Positions 60,608 to 64,000 of a DNA stretch of 64,000 bases are shown here, one piece after another (the stretch's first letter is position 1; each line of letters begins with the position of its first letter). The position numbers and the translations under genes were made by a program. The stretch comes from Maridesulfovibrio sp. GTDB taxonomy: Bacteria; Desulfobacterota; Desulfovibrionia; Desulfovibrionales; Desulfovibrionaceae. The notes below the pieces were generated by a model, which was not told the DNA's origin, did not search any database, and was given only the letters and a program-made list of their open reading frames with translations. The stretch lies in the NCBI RefSeq assembly GCF_963676065.1, contig NZ_OY780933.1, positions 3,078,122 to 3,142,121 of the forward strand, read 5' to 3'.

Positions 60608-61100
60608 ATATTAACCTTCGAATATGATTATTTATCAAAATAGAGAATTCTAGCAGTCTATAGGATACACTTTTACACGCTTAACTCCCAGAATTAAGGT
60701 CAACATTTTCACATTGCATTCCATCATAAAATAAACATTTAATATCGAATAGTTAAACTCAAATTGAGCATCTATAGCAAATAACTGGGCCAACCTATGT
60801 GAAAACAATTGCACTTAATTGATCTTAGACAAAACATTCAAAATTTACTATACTATTTTAGTATGATTTTATTGCCATTTATACCGTTGTCATGTGCAAA
60901 TAAGTGCAACTAAACTCTCCAACAGGCCGCAATTATTAATGATGCACAAACAAATATTGCACAAATATATTCAAAGATAAAAAACGCTCCAACAACAGAT
61001 GAATTATACTGATTCTTAATGTACAGTATTCGTTATTATCATTAGCATGGAATAGTATTTGCTCAATGCAGAACATCTTTTTTCTCAGCAGGAGAGCTTC
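60608..61100. promoter_or_regulatory. AT-rich divergent promoter region with inverted repeats
   Basis: About 490 bp separate the divergent phosphatase and TolC-like genes. TTGCACTTA (60809-60817) and TAAGTGCAA (60901-60909) are perfect 9-bp inverted repeats 83 bp apart. ATACTA (60850-60855) with TAGTAT (60859-60864) is a hairpin or operator between them. A TTG start for the TolC-like frame at 61059 is rejected in favour of 61101. I see no gene on either strand. Confidence 0.5.
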
Positions 61101-62477
61101 ATGATCAAAACAACCAACTTTAAATATATAATCACCATCATTTTCAGCGCGCTTATAATTATGCAATCCACCACGGCATCAGCGCAAAAAATGGCATCTA
61201 ACAGCACCACAAACACTCAAGCTCCTCATACTGAAATTTCTGAATTAACAGATTATCTGGTGGAAGCCGCCCGTAACAACGATGATGTGTATGCAGCTTT
61301 TTACAGTTGGAAAGCGGCATTGCAGCGAGAAACAAGCGTTTCCAGCCTGCCTGACCCCAGATTTAATTTTGCATGGTTTATCCAGCCCGTAGAAACCCGG
61401 ACCGGACCTCAGGAATTCAAATACGGCCTGAGCCAGACCCTGCCGTGGTTCGGCAAGCTCGGCCTCAAGGGTGAACAGGCTCTGCGCGATGCGGACATCA
61501 AAAAAGCCCGTTTCGATAATCTCAAACTAAAAATATTCACCGAAGTAAAGAAAACCTACTACGACTATGCCTACCTTGCACAAGCCATCCGCATTACCCA
61601 CGAAAACATCGAACTTATGAAATACCTCGAAAGCGTAGCTCGAGCCCGCTATACTACGGGAGCAGGCGCTTATGACGGCGTAATCAGAACTCAGGTTGAG
61701 TTGGGAAAACTTGAGGACAGACTGCGCTCACTGGAAGAACGCAAAGGCCCAACCGTTGCCAAACTTCTTGCTGCCATGAACAGGGCTGACGATCAGACCC
61801 TGCCCTTTCCCAAATCAATACCTGTTATGCAAATAAGCATGTCTCCAGATCAATTGAAGGAAGAATTCAAAACCGGAAACCCCAGATTAAAAGAGCTCGA
61901 CCATTCTGTTAACAGAGAAAAGATTTCGGTAGAGCTGGCTAAAAAGGATTACTACCCGGACTTTACCTTCGGTGTTGAATACATTCAAACCGGAGAATCA
62001 AGATCTCCAAATGTCACCAACGAGGACCGCGACCCGATAATCACTGCAATGTCCGTCAACCTGCCTATCTGGATGGACAAACAGGATGCTCAGCTCAATG
62101 AAGCAGAGAACAAAGTAAAATCAGCATCACGCAAAAGAGCCGGTCTTGAGCGCAACCTGACCGCCGAACTTGAACTCGAAATATATAAATATCAGGATGC
62201 CATCCGCAAAGTCAGCCTTTACAGGGACAGCCTTACTCCCAAGGCAGAGCAATCCCTTGGCGTTTCAATTGAGGCATTCCAGTCCGGCACAGCCTCATCA
62301 AGTGACTTGATTGATGCCGAACGGACCCTCATTGAGTTTCAACTGGCCTACTATCAAGCCCTTGCCGAACAGGCAAAGCGCGTAGCCACAATCGAATATC
62401 TGGTCGGTCGGGAAATTCCCTGCAGCATCCACGGCCAGACCATGCCGCAATCAAATATTTCCATCCCAGAAAATTAA
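61101..62477 (+). CDS. TolC-family outer-membrane efflux protein (CusC-like)
   Basis: This 458-residue protein has a signal peptide (1-28, ending TASA) and TolC-type coiled-coil repeats. The region YGLSQTLPWFGKLGLKGEQAL is typical of the heavy-metal (CusC/CzcC) branch. The second half repeats the pattern around VEYIQTGE and SVNLPIWMDKQDAQLNEAE. AGGAGA 6 bases before the ATG supports this start over the TTG at 61059. It is the first gene of an efflux operon with the CusB-like adaptor 15 bp later. Confidence 0.87.
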   Translation: MIKTTNFKYIITIIFSALIIMQSTTASAQKMASNSTTNTQAPHTEISELTDYLVEAARNNDDVYAAFYSWKAALQRETSVSSLPDPRFNFAWFIQPVETRTGPQEFKYGLSQTLPWFGKLGLKGEQALRDADIKKARFDNLKLKIFTEVKKTYYDYAYLAQAIRITHENIELMKYLESVARARYTTGAGAYDGVIRTQVELGKLEDRLRSLEERKGPTVAKLLAAMNRADDQTLPFPKSIPVMQISMSPDQLKEEFKTGNPRLKELDHSVNREKISVELAKKDYYPDFTFGVEYIQTGESRSPNVTNEDRDPIITAMSVNLPIWMDKQDAQLNEAENKVKSASRKRAGLERNLTAELELEIYKYQDAIRKVSLYRDSLTPKAEQSLGVSIEAFQSGTASSSDLIDAERTLIEFQLAYYQALAEQAKRVATIEYLVGREIPCSIHGQTMPQSNISIPEN

Positions 62478-62492
62478 ATACACGGAACCACC

Positions 62493-64000
62493 ATGAGTAA
62501 ATTTAAACAGATACTGATCCCGGTCATCCTTGTTGCTATCGCTGCATTTGCAGCCGGATACATCCTTTCCGGCTCAAAGGGACAGCAGGTAGAAAAAGAA
62601 TTAGTTGCCGAACACGAAGACCACGGACTTGAAGCAACCGTTACCGAAAAAGGCGAGATAGTCTGGACCTGCTCTATGCATCCCCAAATCCAGCTACCTG
62701 AACCGGGCAAATGCCCAATATGCTTTATGGATCTCATCCCGCTGGAAAAGGGCGGTGAATCAGGTGATGAAGCAGTCAGCTTACGCCAGATCAGCCTGAC
62801 CGCATCCGCCCGTAAGCTGGCCGGTATAGCTACTACCCCGGTAACAAGGCAAAGCATCAATGTGCAAACCCGCATGCTCGGCAAGGTGGACTACGATGAA
62901 ACCCGTATCGGCACCATCACCGCATGGACGGGGGGGCGCATCGACAAACTATACATAGACTATACCGGAAGCTCAGTGCGCAAAGGGCAGGCTACGGCTT
63001 CCATCTACAGCCCGGAATTGCTTACAGCACAGGCTGAGTTGATTCAGTCGGTCAAGGCCAAGTCTGCACTGAAAGGCAGCTCCCTGAAAGTGGTTAAGGA
63101 TACTGCAGCCCGCACCGAACAGGCCGCACGGGAAAAGCTACGCTTGCTGGGACTTTCCAAAAACCAGATAGAAAATATCATCAAACGGGGAAAAGCCGCT
63201 GAACACATAACCCTCTACTCGCCCATGAGCGGTATCGTTATCAAAAAGGATGTTGTCGAAGGTGTTTATGTCAAAACCGGAACCCCCATCTATACCATTG
63301 CCGACCTTTCAAGGGTCTGGGTAATTCTTGAAGCTTATGAATCCGACCTCCCGTGGATCAAGATGGGCATGAAGGTAAGTTTCAACACTGAAGCTTATCC
63401 CGGTAAAAACTTCGAGGGCAAGGTGGTCTACATTGACCCGGTGGTTAATGAGAAAACCCGTACGGTCCGGGTAAGGCTGGAAGTCCCTAACAAGGGACTG
63501 AAGCTCAAGCCGGGAATGTTTGTACGTGCTGTAAATACTGACGATAAGCAGACGGCAAAAGAACTGGTCATTCCGGCTTCGGCCCCACTCGTCACCGGTA
63601 AACGGGCAGTGGTTTACATTGCCGTTCCCGGTAAGGAAGGCGTCTTCGAAGGACGCGAAATAGTCCTCGGACCCAAGGCCGGAGACTTCTATGTCGTCAA
63701 ATACGGTCTCAGTGAAGGCGAAGAGGTTGTCACCAAAGGTAACTTCAAGATCGACAGCGCCATCCAGATCATTGCCAAACCAAGCATGATGAACCCTGAA
63801 AGCGGCGTAAAAACCGTCGTCCATGACCACAGATCCGACTCTGCAGCCATGCAGGATATGGATCAACAGGCAAAGACTGATCGCACCCTGCCGCCTATCT
63901 TTGCATCAAAACTGGTCTTCCTGAAAAATGATTTTGATTCCCTCATGGAGATTGCCAAGACCGGTGACGTTGAGAACAGTCGCAAACAATTCTCCGCATT
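62493..64000 (+). CDS. Efflux RND periplasmic adaptor (CusB-like), 3' end beyond the window
   Basis: This partial gene encodes 502 residues to the window end. After an N-terminal helix (residues 5-27) comes a heavy-metal-binding domain, WTCSMHPQIQLPEPGKCPIC, with the Cys/His/Met set seen in CusB. The membrane-fusion lipoyl and beta-barrel parts include YIDYTGSSVRKGQATASIYS and VYVKTGTPIYTIADLSRVWV. The last visible part (FASKLVFLKNDFDSLMEIAK) resembles the DUF3347 extension often fused to such adaptors. It should pair with an RND pump encoded after the window, probably for copper or silver. Confidence 0.9.
   Translation, partial: MSKFKQILIPVILVAIAAFAAGYILSGSKGQQVEKELVAEHEDHGLEATVTEKGEIVWTCSMHPQIQLPEPGKCPICFMDLIPLEKGGESGDEAVSLRQISLTASARKLAGIATTPVTRQSINVQTRMLGKVDYDETRIGTITAWTGGRIDKLYIDYTGSSVRKGQATASIYSPELLTAQAELIQSVKAKSALKGSSLKVVKDTAARTEQAAREKLRLLGLSKNQIENIIKRGKAAEHITLYSPMSGIVIKKDVVEGVYVKTGTPIYTIADLSRVWVILEAYESDLPWIKMGMKVSFNTEAYPGKNFEGKVVYIDPVVNEKTRTVRVRLEVPNKGLKLKPGMFVRAVNTDDKQTAKELVIPASAPLVTGKRAVVYIAVPGKEGVFEGREIVLGPKAGDFYVVKYGLSEGEEVVTKGNFKIDSAIQIIAKPSMMNPESGVKTVVHDHRSDSAAMQDMDQQAKTDRTLPPIFASKLVFLKNDFDSLMEIAKTGDVENSRKQFSA

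Noticed and set aside
61059-61100. TTG start for the TolC-like gene
   Set aside because: The ATG at 61101 has a good Shine-Dalgarno and begins a proper signal peptide.

Overview
The window reads as a chromosome segment from a Desulfovibrio-type sulfate reducer (Desulfobacterota), probably a marine or brackish lineage of moderate GC. The main support is a periplasmic [NiFeSe] hydrogenase whose large subunit reads through an in-frame TGA as selenocysteine, next to its Tat-exported small subunit and a maturation protease. A two-piece nickel-uptake accessory pair, a tmRNA with the tag ANDNYDYAMAA and several Desulfovibrio-like membrane and lipoprotein families agree. The taxonomic call is inference from content, not from a search.

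Layout. 1-9.2 kb is housekeeping on the + strand: end of hisD, purC, fabI, the ribosomal/replication cluster rpsF-rpsR-rplI-dnaB, an aryl-CoA ligase, a DUF456 membrane protein, thrC and a TlyA-type rRNA methylase. 9.2-17.3 kb holds a FadL-type porin, the first copy of an IS3-family element (10976-12290), a DUF4139 protein, galE, a methyltransferase, a DsbA-like lipoprotein and a small lipoprotein. 17.4-27.9 kb, mostly on the - strand, carries a 1192-residue PEP-synthase-like enzyme, a biotin ligase, two tandem paralogues joining a cyclic-nucleotide-binding domain to a FliG-C-like domain, a TVP38 membrane protein, a CCA-adding-type enzyme and two unknown genes. 28.3-37.3 kb has a fused beta-alpha acyl-CoA synthetase, a glycosyltransferase, a QueG-like Fe-S protein, the hydrogenase locus with a compound palindromic repeat, and an M23 peptidase. 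37.4-45.7 kb has ftsK, efp, aroQ, engB, lptG-lptF, uppP and two tandem tRNA-Met(CAT) genes, closely followed by the second, oppositely oriented IS copy (45720-47034). 47-64 kb is accessory and sensory: a substrate-binding/PAS/histidine kinase fusion, a periplasmic amino-acid-binding-type protein, an SNase-like/beta-barrel fusion, the nickel-uptake accessory pair, a REC-REC-HD-GYP regulator, tmRNA followed by an ankyrin-like gene and a RelB/ParE-type toxin-antitoxin pair, a Met-rich periplasmic protein with a SpoIIE-type phosphatase, and the start of a CusCB-like metal efflux operon that runs off the window.

Working together. hysB-hysA and the nearby protease form the hydrogen-oxidation module; the 52.4-53.9 kb nickel accessory pair probably supports its nickel supply. 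lptF/lptG, uppP and galE serve the envelope. The 58-64 kb genes look like a copper/silver-type metal stress module. The two IS copies have the same 1315-bp length, the same encoded proteins and opposite orientation, each with its own 3-bp target duplication, so the 33.4 kb between them, including the hydrogenase, could invert by homologous recombination.

Most notable: the selenocysteine codon that truncates naive gene calls of hysA; the cNMP-binding/FliG-C fusions in tandem; the degenerate nuclease-fold/beta-barrel fusion; the compound palindrome beside the hydrogenase genes with a decayed second copy; and a shared promoter architecture in front of both tRNA-Met genes and ssrA.
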